Part shown: positions 43,359 to 52,178 of the stretch, in pieces | Layout of the letters: each line of letters starts with the position of its first letter | How positions within the stretch are numbered: position 1 is the stretch's first letter | NCBI RefSeq assembly: GCF_900091725.1 | Contig: NZ_FMBW01000019.1 | Span: 62,001-126,000 of the forward strand | Direction of reading: 5' to 3' | Length of the DNA stretch: 64,000 nt | DNA from: Streptomyces sp. DvalAA-43 | GTDB taxonomy: Bacteria > Actinomycetota > Actinomycetes > Streptomycetales > Streptomycetaceae | The notes under the pieces: generated by a model | Database searches by the model: none | Told to the model about the DNA's origin: nothing | What the model saw: the letters and a program-made list of their open reading frames with translations, nothing else | Made by a program: the position numbers and the translations under genes

Positions 43359-46308
43359 TCAGTAGTTGGGGAGGCGGCGGGGGCCGAGATCGGTGCGGGC
43401 CGGGGGCGGCGAGAGGCGGACGCTCGCGCCGAGGACGGTCAGCCCCTGGGTGGCGACCACGACCGGTTCCAGGGCGACGGAGACCACCTCGGGGTGGTCG
43501 TCGACCAGCCGGGAGACCCGGAGCAGCAGCTCTTCGAGGGCCGCGGTGTCCACGGGCGCCGCGCCGCGCCAGCCGAACAGCACCGGGGCCGCCCGGATGG
43601 ACCGGATCAGTTCGGCGGCGTCGCGGTCGGTGGCCGGGACGAGACGGTGGGCGGTGTCGCCGAGCAGTTCGGAGGGCGCGCCCGCGAGGCCGAAGGAGAG
43701 GACGGCGCCCGCCGCCGGGTCGATCGCGGCCCGTACGACGGTGTCGACACCGCGCGGCGCCATGGCCTGGACGACGGGCTGCAGTTCGGCGGGCCCGCCG
43801 AGCAGCTCGGTCAGCTCGCCGTACGCCCGGCGCAGCGCGGTCTCGTTGGCGAGGTCCAGCCGGACCCCGCCGAGATCGGCCCGGTGGCGCAGGTGCGGCG
43901 CGGTGGTCTTGAGCGCCACGGGATAGCCGAGCCGGGCCGCCGCGGCGACAGCGGCGTCCGGGTCGGGCGCCGGGAGCGTCGGCCGTACGGTGATGCCGTA
44001 GTGGCCCAGCAGCTCGCGGGCCTCCTCGTGGGCGAGCGGTCGGCCGCGCGGGTCGGGGTCGGGGCCGAGGAGGGTCTCGATGAGGTGGGCGGCGCCCTGC
44101 TCGTCGATGGTGTCGTCGAGGAACTCGGGCACCTTGCCGGGCACGGCGGCCTGGCGTCGCCACTGCGCGTACCGCACCGCTTCGGCGAGAGCGCGCACCG
44201 CGCGTTCGGCGGCGGGGTAGGCGGGGATCCGGCCTGCGCGGGTACCGGGGGCGTCGGGGGCGGGAGCGTCGGTGCCGGTGCCGTCGTCGGTACCGGGGGC
44301 GTCGGCGCCGTTGCTGTTGGCGTTGGTATCCGCGTCGGTGAGGGGGGCCGTCGGGTCGCGGTCGGTCGTGGTGGCTCCGGTGCGCGTGGCGGTCGCGGCC
44401 GAGGGGGGCTGGTGCCGGGGGGCGCGGCTGCGCGACCGTGCTGGTGGCCGCGGCAAGGGCCTCCGCCAGCCCGCCGATCTCGACGTGCACGACGGCCACC
44501 GGCTTGGCTGGACCCGCCGCGGCGGCCGTGTGCAGCGCGGCCGCGAGGACCTCGCCGTCGCCCGCTTCCGCCTCGCCGTCCTCGCCGACCCACGGGATCG
44601 CCGTCACGACCACCGAGTCGCAGCCGTCGTCGGCGAGCGCCTCGGCCAGGGCGTTCCTGAAGTCCTGCGGGGTGGCGGCGGTGGTGAGGTCGAGGGGCGG
44701 ACGCGGACGCAGCCCCTCGGCGAGGCAGGCGTCGTACGTGAGGAGGCCGAGCGATTCGGAGTTGCCGAGGATGGCGACCCGGGGGCCGGCCGGCAGCGGC
44801 TGGTCGGCGAGGAGGAGCCCGGCGTCGACCATCTCCGTCACCGTGTCGACCCGGATCACGCCCGCCTGGCGCATGAGCGCCGAGACCGTCGCGTCCGGGA
44901 TCCGGCTGACCGGCACGGCGTGGCCGGGCGGCGTGGAGCCGCTGTGCCGGGCCCCCTTCACCACGACCACCGGCTTGACGGCCGCGGTGCGCCGCGCGAG
45001 TCGGGTGAACTTGCGGGGGTTGCCGAGCGATTCGAGGTACAGCAGGGCGACATCGGTGTCGGGGTCCTCGTACCAGTACTGGAGGAAGTCGTTGCCCGAG
45101 ATGTCGGCGCGGTTGCCCGCGGAGATGAAGGTGGACAGGCCCGCGCCGCGCCGGTAGAGCCCGGAGAGCAGCGCGATGCCGATCGCTCCGGACTGGGTGA
45201 AGAGGCCGATGCGTCCGGGGGCGGGCGGTTCGGGGGCCAGTGAGGCGTTCAGCCGGACCGTTTCCGCGTTGTTGATGAGGCCGAAGGCGTTCGGGCCGAT
45301 GATCCGCATTCCGTACGAGCGGGCCTGGCGGACCAGTTCACGCTGCCGCTCCCTGCCCTCGGCGCCCCATTCGGCGTATCCGGCCGAGAGGACGACCAGT
45401 CCCTGGACGCCGTGCTCACCGCAGTCCGCGACGGCTTCCGGAACCCGGTCGGCGGGGACGGCGACGACCGCGAGGTCGACCGGTTCGCCGATCTCGCCGA
45501 TCGAGCGGTGGGCGGGGACGCCGTCGACCGTGGCCTGGTCGGCGGCGAAGGAGCGGTTCACGGCGTAGGCGCGGCCGGTGAACCCGGCGCCGAGGACGTT
45601 GCGCAGGACCGTGCGGCCGACGCCGCCGGGGGTCCGGCCGACGCCGATGACGGCGACGGAGCCGGGGGCCAGCAGGCGCTGCACGGACCGCGCCTCCGCC
45701 CGCTGCTCACGGCCGCGCTGGACGGCGAGGGACTCGGCGGTCGGTTCGAGGTCCAGGGTGAGATGGACGGACCCGTCCTCGAAGCTGCGCTGCTGGGTGT
45801 ATCCGGCGTCCCGGAACACCTTGATCATCTTGTTGTTGGCGGGCAGCACCTCGGCGGCGAAGCGGCGGATGCCGCGCTCGCGGGCGACGGCCGCGATGTG
45901 TTCGAGCAGCGCCGAGGCCACGCCCCGGCCCTGGTGCGCGTCCTGGACGAGGAAGGCGACCTCGGCCTCGTCGGCGGGCGCGGAGGCGGGCCTGCCGCGC
46001 TCGTCGATCCGGTCGTAGCGGACGGTCGCGATGAACTCGCCGCCGACCGTGACGGCGAGGCCCACCCGGTCGACGTAGTCGTGATGGGTGAAGCGGTGCA
46101 CGTCCCGGTCGGACAGCCGCGGGTACGGGGCGAAGAACCGGTAGTACTTCGACTCGTCGGAGACCTGCTCGTAGAAGCTGACCAGCCGTTCGGCATCATC
46201 CGTGGTGATGGGCCTGATGCGCGCGGTGCCCCCGTCGCGGAGCACCACGTCCGCTTCCCAGTGGTCGGGATAAGCGTGATGCTGGCTCTGCTCCGGCACG
46301 GGCTCCAT
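43359..46308 (-). pseudogene. patA: PatA-type GNAT / NDP-forming acyl-CoA synthetase protein acetyltransferase, frame broken
   Basis: About 980 residues in two frames. The first frame (from ATG 46308) holds the GNAT domain (~20-175, acetyl-CoA loop DAHQGRGVASALLEHI), a CoA-binding domain (VAVIGVGRTPGGVGRTVLRN) and a succinyl-CoA-synthetase-like part (GRIGLFTQSGAIGIALLSGL). The second frame carries the ATP-grasp-like end (RLGYPVALKTTAPHLRHRAD, VVSVALEPVVV) to a TGA-type stop at 43359. The switch lies in a low-complexity linker near 44400-44470 containing two runs of six G (44403-44408, 44417-44422); removing one base restores a single frame. GNAT-first order matches Streptomyces PatA, which acetylates acyl-CoA synthetases. 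Sequencing error or true mutation cannot be told apart. Confidence 0.75.
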
Positions 46309-46441
46309 GGGCAAAGACTACGGCTCCGTCAGCGGTCGCGTAGGTCCCGGGGCCGGGGCAGTCTGAGAGGGCCGATCGGCGGTGCACCAGGCGTTTACCG
46401 GCGTTCACCGGTCGGCCGGAGCACTGCGCACCGCGTGAGAG

Positions 46442-46457
46442 ACTGGTCTAGACAACT
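46442..46457 (+). promoter_or_regulatory. DasR-responsive element (dre) before ptsH
   Basis: ACTGGTCTAGACAACT closely follows the known 16-bp dre pattern built on TGGTCTAGACCA. It lies 24 bases upstream of the ptsH start. DasR, a GntR regulator sensing glucosamine-6-phosphate, controls pts genes in other streptomycetes, so the site fits its place. Confidence 0.8.
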
Positions 46458-46480
46458 GTTGATTCGTGAAGGGCAGAACC

Positions 46481-46762
46481 ATGGCTGAGCGCCGCGTCAA
46501 CGTCGGTTGGGCCGAGGGCCTGCACGCCCGCCCCGCTTCCATCTTCGTCCGTGCCGCCACGGCTTCCGGCGTCCCCGTGACGATCGCCAAGGCCGACGGC
46601 AACCCGGTGAACGCCGCCTCCATGCTCGCGGTCCTCGGCCTCGGCGCACAGGGTGGCGAGGAGATCGTGCTCGCGTCCGAGGCCGACGACTCCGAGGCCG
46701 CCCTGGACCGCCTGGCGAAGCTGGTCGCCGAGGGTCTCGAGGAGCTTCCGGAGACCGTCTGA
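46481..46762 (+). CDS. ptsH: HPr phosphocarrier of the phosphotransferase system
   Basis: 93 residues. His15 in GLHARPAS is the phosphorylated residue; Ser47 in NAASMLAVL is at the regulatory position. It carries phosphate from enzyme I to sugar-specific EII permeases. ATG with GAAGGG upstream. Controlled probably by DasR through the site at 46442-46457. A terminator follows directly, so it is monocistronic. Confidence 0.95.
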   Translation: MAERRVNVGWAEGLHARPASIFVRAATASGVPVTIAKADGNPVNAASMLAVLGLGAQGGEEIVLASEADDSEAALDRLAKLVAEGLEELPETV

Positions 46763-46775
46763 ACCACGCTTTCCG

Positions 46776-46817
46776 AAAGAGCCGCGGCACCCGCCTGAAC
46801 CGGAGCCGCGGCTCTTT
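46776..46817. terminator. terminator between ptsH and GntR gene
   Basis: AAAGAGCCGCGG pairs with CCGCGGCTCTTT over 12 bp; an 18-base loop. On the plus strand the stem ends in CTCTTT. Confidence 0.8.
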
Positions 46818-46962
46818 GCGTTGACCCACAGATCTCCGCATTCGCCTGCGGCCCTTTACGTTCGTCCCGAATTCCGGCACGCGAAAGCCAGTCGAGGCGG
46901 AATAGACCCCTGCCGGAATCACATCTCTGCACGGGCGACGTCATGTTTATACGGCGTAATTG

Positions 46963-47658
46963 TTAATGCCGGACGCCTGCGGTGTTTACGGAATGTTGCG
47001 AGGTCCTCACCCGGCCGGTGCGGGGAGCGGTGGACGGCCGGCGCAGCCGGTGCGCGGCCGCGGCCCGTTCCACGTGACGGGCGGCCAGTGCCCTGGCCCG
47101 GTCCGCGTCGCCGCGTGCCACCGCGTCCACGATGGCCCCGCGCTCGGCCCAGGAATCCACCGGCCGGGCCGGCTGCTCGACCACGTACATCCAGGCGATC
47201 TTGTGGCGCAGCTGGGCGAGCAGGGCGATCAGGCCAGGACTGCCGGAGGCCTGCGCCAGCGTCTCGTGGAACCAGCCGCCCAGCGAGCGCAGATCCTCGT
47301 CCTCACCCCGTCCGGCCCGCTCCTGGCCGAGCCGGACGAGACCGCGCAGCACCTTGAGGTGAGCCTCGGTGCGGCGTTGCGCGGCGCGCGCGGCACCGAG
47401 CGGCTCCAGCAGCGTCCGGACCTCCAGGAGGTCGGCCGCCTCCCGCTCGGTGGGCTCGGCGACGCAGGCGCCCGCGTGCCGGCGGGTGACCACGAAGCCC
47501 TCGGACTCCAGGGTGCGCAGCGCTTCCCGGACCGGCACGCGGGAGACCCCGTAACGGCGGGCCAGCAGTTCCTCCGTGAGACGGCTGCCGCGCCCGAAGA
47601 CACCGGAGACGATGTCGTCGCGTATTGCCGTGCATACCGATTGCGCCGGAATGCGCAT
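46963..47658 (-). CDS. GntR-family (FCD) transcriptional regulator
   Basis: 231 residues. Winged helix at ~5-70 (ELLARRYGVSRVPVREALRT) and an FCD ligand domain (~85-205) with RTLLEPLGAARAA and WFHETLAQASG. The C-terminus is basic and disordered. An AT-rich 10-bp palindrome, ATTCATGAAT (47756-47765), lies about 100 bases upstream and could be its operator. Target genes are not evident. Confidence 0.85.
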   Translation of the reverse strand: MRIPAQSVCTAIRDDIVSGVFGRGSRLTEELLARRYGVSRVPVREALRTLESEGFVVTRRHAGACVAEPTEREAADLLEVRTLLEPLGAARAAQRRTEAHLKVLRGLVRLGQERAGRGEDEDLRSLGGWFHETLAQASGSPGLIALLAQLRHKIAWMYVVEQPARPVDSWAERGAIVDAVARGDADRARALAARHVERAAAAHRLRRPSTAPRTGRVRTSQHSVNTAGVRH

Positions 47659-47825
47659 GTCCGAACCTCCGCCTCAATCCCCGCGAAACGCGGACGGCCG
47701 ACGCCTGCTCTGCGACTCTATGGCAATAGGGCCGCATTTCCGATGCCGGGCGGGAATTCATGAATATCTTTTGGCCACGGGCGGTTCGGCGGACAGTCGC
47801 GGCCCGGAGCACGCTGCGGGCATGC

Positions 47826-47856
47826 CGAAGGCCCCGGCATGCCGCCGGGGCCTTCG
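47826..47856 (-). terminator. terminator of the M23 endopeptidase gene
   Basis: CGAAGGCCCCGGC pairs with GCCGGGGCCTTCG, a 13-bp perfect stem with loop ATGCC, 25 bases beyond the stop. Confidence 0.75.
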
Positions 47857-47881
47857 ACGAGGTGCTACGAGGCGGCGTCGG

Positions 47882-48685
47882 TCAGACGTTGACACCGTGG
47901 GCACGCAGATACGCGACCGGGTCCATGTCGGAGCCGTACGACGGGGTCGTCCGGGCCTCGAAGTGGAGGTGCGGCCCGGTGGAGTTGCCGGTCGAGCCGG
48001 AGAGGCCGATCCGCTGGCCCGCGCCGACGCTCTGGCCGACGGAGACACCGATCGAGGAGAGGTGGCCGTACTGCGTGTACGTGCCGTCCGTCATCCGGAG
48101 CACGATGTTGTTGCCGTACGCGCCGCCCCAGCCGGCCTCGACGACCGTACCGGCGCCGACGGCGACGACGGAGCTGCCGGACGCGGCGTGGAAGTCGATG
48201 CCCGAGTGGCTGCCGGAGGACCAGAGCGAGCCGCTGGACTTGTAACCGGTGCTGACGTAGGAACCGGCGACCGGGAGCTGGAAGGAGCCCAGCCGGGTGC
48301 GCTCGGCGGACCGGGCGGCGCGCACCTTCTCGGCGCGGGCCTCGGCCGCTCGCTTCGCGTCCGCCTCGGCCTTCGCATCCGCCTTCTTCTTGGCCTCGGC
48401 CTTGCGCTGGGCCTCCGCCTTCACCTTCGCCGCGGCGTCGGCCTGGTGCTTCTGCGCGTCGGCCTGGGCGTCGATCCGCTCGGCGAGGGTCTTGTCGATG
48501 GCGATGACCTGGTTGAGGCCGGTATCGGCCATGGCGGCGCCCTCGGAGTCCGCGGCGAGGGCGGGAGTGGCCAGGCCGCCGATGACGCCGGTGGTGGCCA
48601 GAGCCGCGACGCCGACGGCCTTCGCGCTCCTGCGCGTCAGTCGGCTCGGGGCACGGTGCTTCCCGGTGGCACGGGTGAACGCCAT
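47882..48685 (-). CDS. secreted M23-family (LytM) cell-wall endopeptidase
   Basis: 267 residues. Signal peptide 1-~45 ending in ATPALA, then a long Ala/Lys/Glu coiled coil (~60-125) as in DipM/EnvC-type proteins, then the LytM domain with zinc motifs SHSGIDFHA and PHLHFEA. It cleaves peptide crosslinks in peptidoglycan. It is preceded by a c-di-AMP riboswitch, so expression should fall when c-di-AMP is high, as known for similar Streptomyces genes. Confidence 0.93.
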   Translation of the reverse strand: MAFTRATGKHRAPSRLTRRSAKAVGVAALATTGVIGGLATPALAADSEGAAMADTGLNQVIAIDKTLAERIDAQADAQKHQADAAAKVKAEAQRKAEAKKKADAKAEADAKRAAEARAEKVRAARSAERTRLGSFQLPVAGSYVSTGYKSSGSLWSSGSHSGIDFHAASGSSVVAVGAGTVVEAGWGGAYGNNIVLRMTDGTYTQYGHLSSIGVSVGQSVGAGQRIGLSGSTGNSTGPHLHFEARTTPSYGSDMDPVAYLRAHGVNV

Positions 48686-48710
48686 GAAGTGGCTGGTCCT
48701 TTCCTTCCTT

Positions 48711-48858
48711 CTCGCCTACCGGGTTAGCTGACGGGTTCGGAGCAGGAAGGTCTCCTACGGACGCCCCGGCCTCATCGAGAGTCGGGCGTCCGATTCACCC
48801 CAGGGACTGCGTGGGTCCCCGGCTCCCCAGGCTCGCGCCTGACGGGGACTCGGCGATG
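48711..48858 (-). promoter_or_regulatory. cyclic di-AMP (ydaO/yuaA) riboswitch
   Basis: The minus strand reads the class's conserved blocks in order: GCCTGGGGAGCC, CCTGGGGTGAATC and CTCCGAACCCGTCAGCTAAC followed by GGTAGGCGAG; TCGCC near 48852-48856 closes the P1 stem. The 3' end lies about 25 bases before the M23 start and overlaps its ribosome-site region (GAGAAGGAAAGGA). In Streptomyces this element controls resuscitation-factor and cell-wall hydrolase genes. Upstream, 48859-49004, shows nothing else certain. Confidence 0.93.
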
Positions 48859-49004
48859 ACTGTCCGGTACGTCACGGATGCGGCATACGAGTGGCGGACA
48901 GTCGAGCCGACGCTAAGCGGGGCCACTTTCATTCACCAAACGGACAGGCCGTTTTGTAGCGCATCCCACAGGGCAGACAGGCAACCTCCCCATCAGAACG
49001 GACA

Positions 49005-49050
49005 AAAGGGAAGACCCCGGCGGGATCCTGCCCGCAGGGGTCTTCTCTTT
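49005..49050 (-). terminator. terminator of the M16 peptidase operon
   Basis: GAAGACCCC (49010-49018) pairs with GGGGTCTTC (49037-49045) around an inner GGCGGG/CCCGC stem. The minus strand continues with CCCTTTTG, a short U-run. It sits 70 bases past the last M16 stop. Confidence 0.8.
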
Positions 49051-49116
49051 GCATCACTATGTGGCGATATGCCGGATCACTTCGACCGACAGGTGCGCGT
49101 CGGGCCGTGCCGGTCG

Positions 49117-50529
49117 TCAGCCGGTGACCACCGAGACGTCCCCGATGCCCAGAGCCCGGACCGGCTCCTCGATCCGCGCCGCGTCACCGACGAGGATCGT
49201 GACCAGCCGGTCACCCGGGAAGGCGTTGACCACCGCGGCGGTCGCCTCGACCGTGCCGGTCTCGGCGAGCCGGGCGTACAGGTGCGCCTGGTAGTCGTCG
49301 GGAAGGTGCTGCTCGACCTGGTCGGCGAGGGTGCCCGCGACCGAGGCCGCCGTCTCGAACTTCAGGGGCGCGACACCCACGAGGTTCTGCACGGCCGTCT
49401 CGCGCTCCTCGTCGGTCAGTCCCTCGGCCGCCAGCGTCCGCAGGACCGTCCACAGGTCCTTGAGCGCCGGTTCGGTGGACTCCGTGTCCACCGAACCGCT
49501 GATGGCCAGCATCGCGGCGCCGGTCGCGCCCGAGGCGGAGCCCGGAGCCGAGGACCGCAGCACCTGGGCGAAGGCCCGTACGCCGTACGTGTAGCCCTTC
49601 TCCTCGCGCAGCACACGGTCCAGGCGGGAGGTGAGCGTGCCGCCCAGGCAGTACGTGCCGAGCACCTGGGCGGGCCACACGCTGTCGTGGCGGTCGGCGC
49701 CGATCCGGCCGATCAGCAGCTGCGTCTGCACCGCGCCCGGACGGTCGACGATCACCACACGCCCGGTGTCGTCGGCCGTGATCGGCGGGACGGGGCGGGA
49801 CTCGGCGGCCTCGCCCGACCAGTCGCCGAGGGTGTCGGCGAGCAGGGCGTCCAGGTCGATGCCGGTGAGGTCGCCCACGACCACGGCGGTCGCCGTGGAC
49901 GGCCGTACGTGGGCGTCGAAGAAGGCACGCACGGCCGCCGAGTCGATCCGCTCCACCGTCTCCTCGGTGCCCTGGCGCGGACGCGACATCCGCGACGTGG
50001 CCGGGAAGAGCTCCTTGGAGAGCTGCTTGGCGGCACGCCGGGCCGGATTGGCCTGCTCGTGCGGGATCTCGTCGAGCCGGTTGCTCACCAGCCGCTCGAT
50101 CTCGCTGTCGGCGAAGGCGGGCGCCCGCAGCGCCTCGGCGACCAGCCCCAGTGCCTTGGCCAGCCGGGAGGCCGGAACCTCCAGGGAGACCCGGACGCCC
50201 GGGTGGTCGGCGTGCGCGTCGAGGGTGGCGCCGCAGCGCTCCAGCTCGGCGGCGAACTCCTCGGCGGTGTGCTTGTCGGTGCCCTCGGACAGCGCCCGCG
50301 ACATGATCGTGGCCACGCCGTCCAGACCCTCGGGCTCGGCGTCCAGCGGAGCGTCGAGGAAGATCTCGACCGCCACGACCTGCTGGCCGGGGCGGTGGCA
50401 GCGCAGCACCGTGAGGCCGTTGGGCAGGGCGCCGCGATCCGGCGCGGGGAAGGCCCAGGGCCGGGCGGTGCCGGGGGCCGGCTGCGGGTGGTACTGCATC
50501 GAAACTCCAGTCGCGGCAGCGTCGGTCAC
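49117..50529 (-). CDS. M16-family peptidase-like protein, non-catalytic partner
   Basis: 470 residues. It has the two-lobed M16 fold but no HXXEH: the equivalent segment reads DAEPEGLDGVATIMSRALSE. The Arg-Tyr substrate-binding pair is kept further on (REEKGYTYGVRAF). In two-gene bacterial M16 systems the second protein completes the chamber with an active subunit, here the upstream gene. The start overlaps that gene by four bases (ATGA). No signal peptide, so it is cytoplasmic. Confidence 0.88.
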   Translation of the reverse strand: MTDAAATGVSMQYHPQPAPGTARPWAFPAPDRGALPNGLTVLRCHRPGQQVVAVEIFLDAPLDAEPEGLDGVATIMSRALSEGTDKHTAEEFAAELERCGATLDAHADHPGVRVSLEVPASRLAKALGLVAEALRAPAFADSEIERLVSNRLDEIPHEQANPARRAAKQLSKELFPATSRMSRPRQGTEETVERIDSAAVRAFFDAHVRPSTATAVVVGDLTGIDLDALLADTLGDWSGEAAESRPVPPITADDTGRVVIVDRPGAVQTQLLIGRIGADRHDSVWPAQVLGTYCLGGTLTSRLDRVLREEKGYTYGVRAFAQVLRSSAPGSASGATGAAMLAISGSVDTESTEPALKDLWTVLRTLAAEGLTDEERETAVQNLVGVAPLKFETAASVAGTLADQVEQHLPDDYQAHLYARLAETGTVEATAAVVNAFPGDRLVTILVGDAARIEEPVRALGIGDVSVVTG

Positions 50530-51908
50530 TTGCCCGCTCCTTCGTGCGCGTCGGTGTCGTCGGCGTCGGTCTCGTCGGTGTCCGCCGCGTCCGCGGGCTC
50601 GGCCGATTCGACCGGCTCGTAGACCAGCACCGCCCGGTTGTCGGGGCGCAGCTGGGCCTTGGCGACGGCCTGGACCTCCTCCGCGGTGACGTCGAGCACC
50701 CGCCGCACGGCGGTCAGGGCAAGCTGCGGGTCACCGAACAGCACGGCGAACCGGCACAGTTCGTCGGCGCGGCCTGCGACCGTGCCGAGCCGGTCCAGCC
50801 ACTCGCGCTCCAACTGGGCCTGCGCACGCTCCATTTCCTCGGGCGTGGGACCCTCGGCGGCGAACCGGGCGAGCTCCTCGTCGACCGCGGCCTCGATCTC
50901 CGGCACCTCCACGCCGCCTGACGTCTTGACGTCCAGCCAGCCGAGCGAGGGCGCGCCGGCCAGCCGCAGCAGCCCGAATCCGGCCGCCACGGCCGTGCGG
51001 TCGCGGCGGACCAGGCGGTTGTGCAGCCGCGAGGACTCGCCGCCGCCGAGCACGGTCAGCGCGAGGTCCGCCGCGTCGCACGCGCGGGTGCCGTCGTGCG
51101 GCAGCCGGTAGGCGGCCATCAGCGCCCGCGCCGGGACCTCCTCGTGCACCTCCTCGCGCAGCTGCTCGCCGATGATCTCGGGGAGCGTGCCGTCGCGCGG
51201 CGGCTGCTTGCCGTCGTGGGACGGGATGGAGCCGAAGTACTTCTCGACCCAGGCGAGGGTCTGCTCGGGGTCGATGTCGCCGACGACCGAGAGCACCGCG
51301 TTGTTGGGCGCGTAGTACGTACGGAAGAAGGTGCGGGCGTCCTCGAGCGTCGCGGCGTCCAGGTCGGCCATCGAGCCGATCGGGGTGTGGTGGTACGGGT
51401 GGCCCTCGGGGTAGGCCAGCGCCGTCAGCTTCTCGAACGCCGTGCCGTACGGGACGTTGTCGTAGCGCTGGCGGCGCTCGTTCTTGACGACGTCGCGCTG
51501 GTTCTCCATGGACTCCTCGTCGAGCGCGGCGAGCAGCGAGCCCATGCGGTCGGCCTCAAGCCAGAGGGCCAGCTCCAGCTGGTGCGTGGGCATGGTCTCG
51601 AAGTAGTTGGTGCGCTCGAAGCTGGTGGTGCCGTTGAGTGAACCGCCGGCCCCCTGCACCAGCTCGAAGTGGCCGTTCCCCTTGACCTGGCCGGAGCCCT
51701 GGAACATCAGGTGCTCGAAGAGGTGAGCCAGGCCGGTGCGCCCCTCGACCTCGTGGCGCGAACCGACGTCGTACCAGAGGCAGACCGCGGCGACCGGGGT
51801 CAGATGGTCCTCGGAGAGCACCACGCGCAGGCCGTTGGCCAGGCGGTGCTCGGTCGCTGTCAAGCCGCCGGAGCCGGCCTGAGCGGTGGCCGTGTGACCC
51901 ATGGGCAT
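50526..51908 (-). CDS. M16-family zinc metallopeptidase, catalytic subunit
   Basis: 460 residues. Zinc motif HLFEH at residues 62-66 and third ligand Glu in VVKNERRQRYDN. The C-terminal ~30 residues are a long acidic Ala/Asp/Thr tail. It forms an active/inactive pair with the next gene; such pairs degrade unfolded peptides. Start MPMGHTATAQ with AGGGAC upstream; a second ATG two codons later is possible. Divergent from parC. Confidence 0.9.
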   Translation of the reverse strand: MPMGHTATAQAGSGGLTATEHRLANGLRVVLSEDHLTPVAAVCLWYDVGSRHEVEGRTGLAHLFEHLMFQGSGQVKGNGHFELVQGAGGSLNGTTSFERTNYFETMPTHQLELALWLEADRMGSLLAALDEESMENQRDVVKNERRQRYDNVPYGTAFEKLTALAYPEGHPYHHTPIGSMADLDAATLEDARTFFRTYYAPNNAVLSVVGDIDPEQTLAWVEKYFGSIPSHDGKQPPRDGTLPEIIGEQLREEVHEEVPARALMAAYRLPHDGTRACDAADLALTVLGGGESSRLHNRLVRRDRTAVAAGFGLLRLAGAPSLGWLDVKTSGGVEVPEIEAAVDEELARFAAEGPTPEEMERAQAQLEREWLDRLGTVAGRADELCRFAVLFGDPQLALTAVRRVLDVTAEEVQAVAKAQLRPDNRAVLVYEPVESAEPADAADTDETDADDTDAHEGAGK

Positions 51909-52178
51909 GTACGTCCCTTCGATCGCGATACTGGATTTCCTGCGAGACCTGCCACTTTAAGCAAGCGGACGGACACCTGGCGAAGTTCCCGTACGGCGGA
52001 AGTTCGCGTGAAAGGGGGGCGCGCGCCCCGCGCGACCGGTCGGAAAACCGCCCCGGCCGGGGCCGGGAACGCCCTTTGGGACGGGTCGAGGTCGGCGATG
52101 TCAGCGCGGCGGTCCACAATGGTCCGCGTCAGAACCTGAGGTTGCCCGAACAGAATCCGTGAAGGAGTCGCAGCAGCG

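Noticed and set aside
43066..44400. Continuation of the patA first frame to 43066
   Set aside because: After about 44400 this frame is Arg/Pro/His-rich without a fold, while the neighbouring frame encodes the expected ATP-grasp end. It is a run-on after the frameshift.
46942..46970. AT-rich patch near the GntR stop as an attachment site or island edge
   Set aside because: It is short, lacks repeats or a tRNA/integrase neighbour, and overlaps the 3' end of a normal gene.
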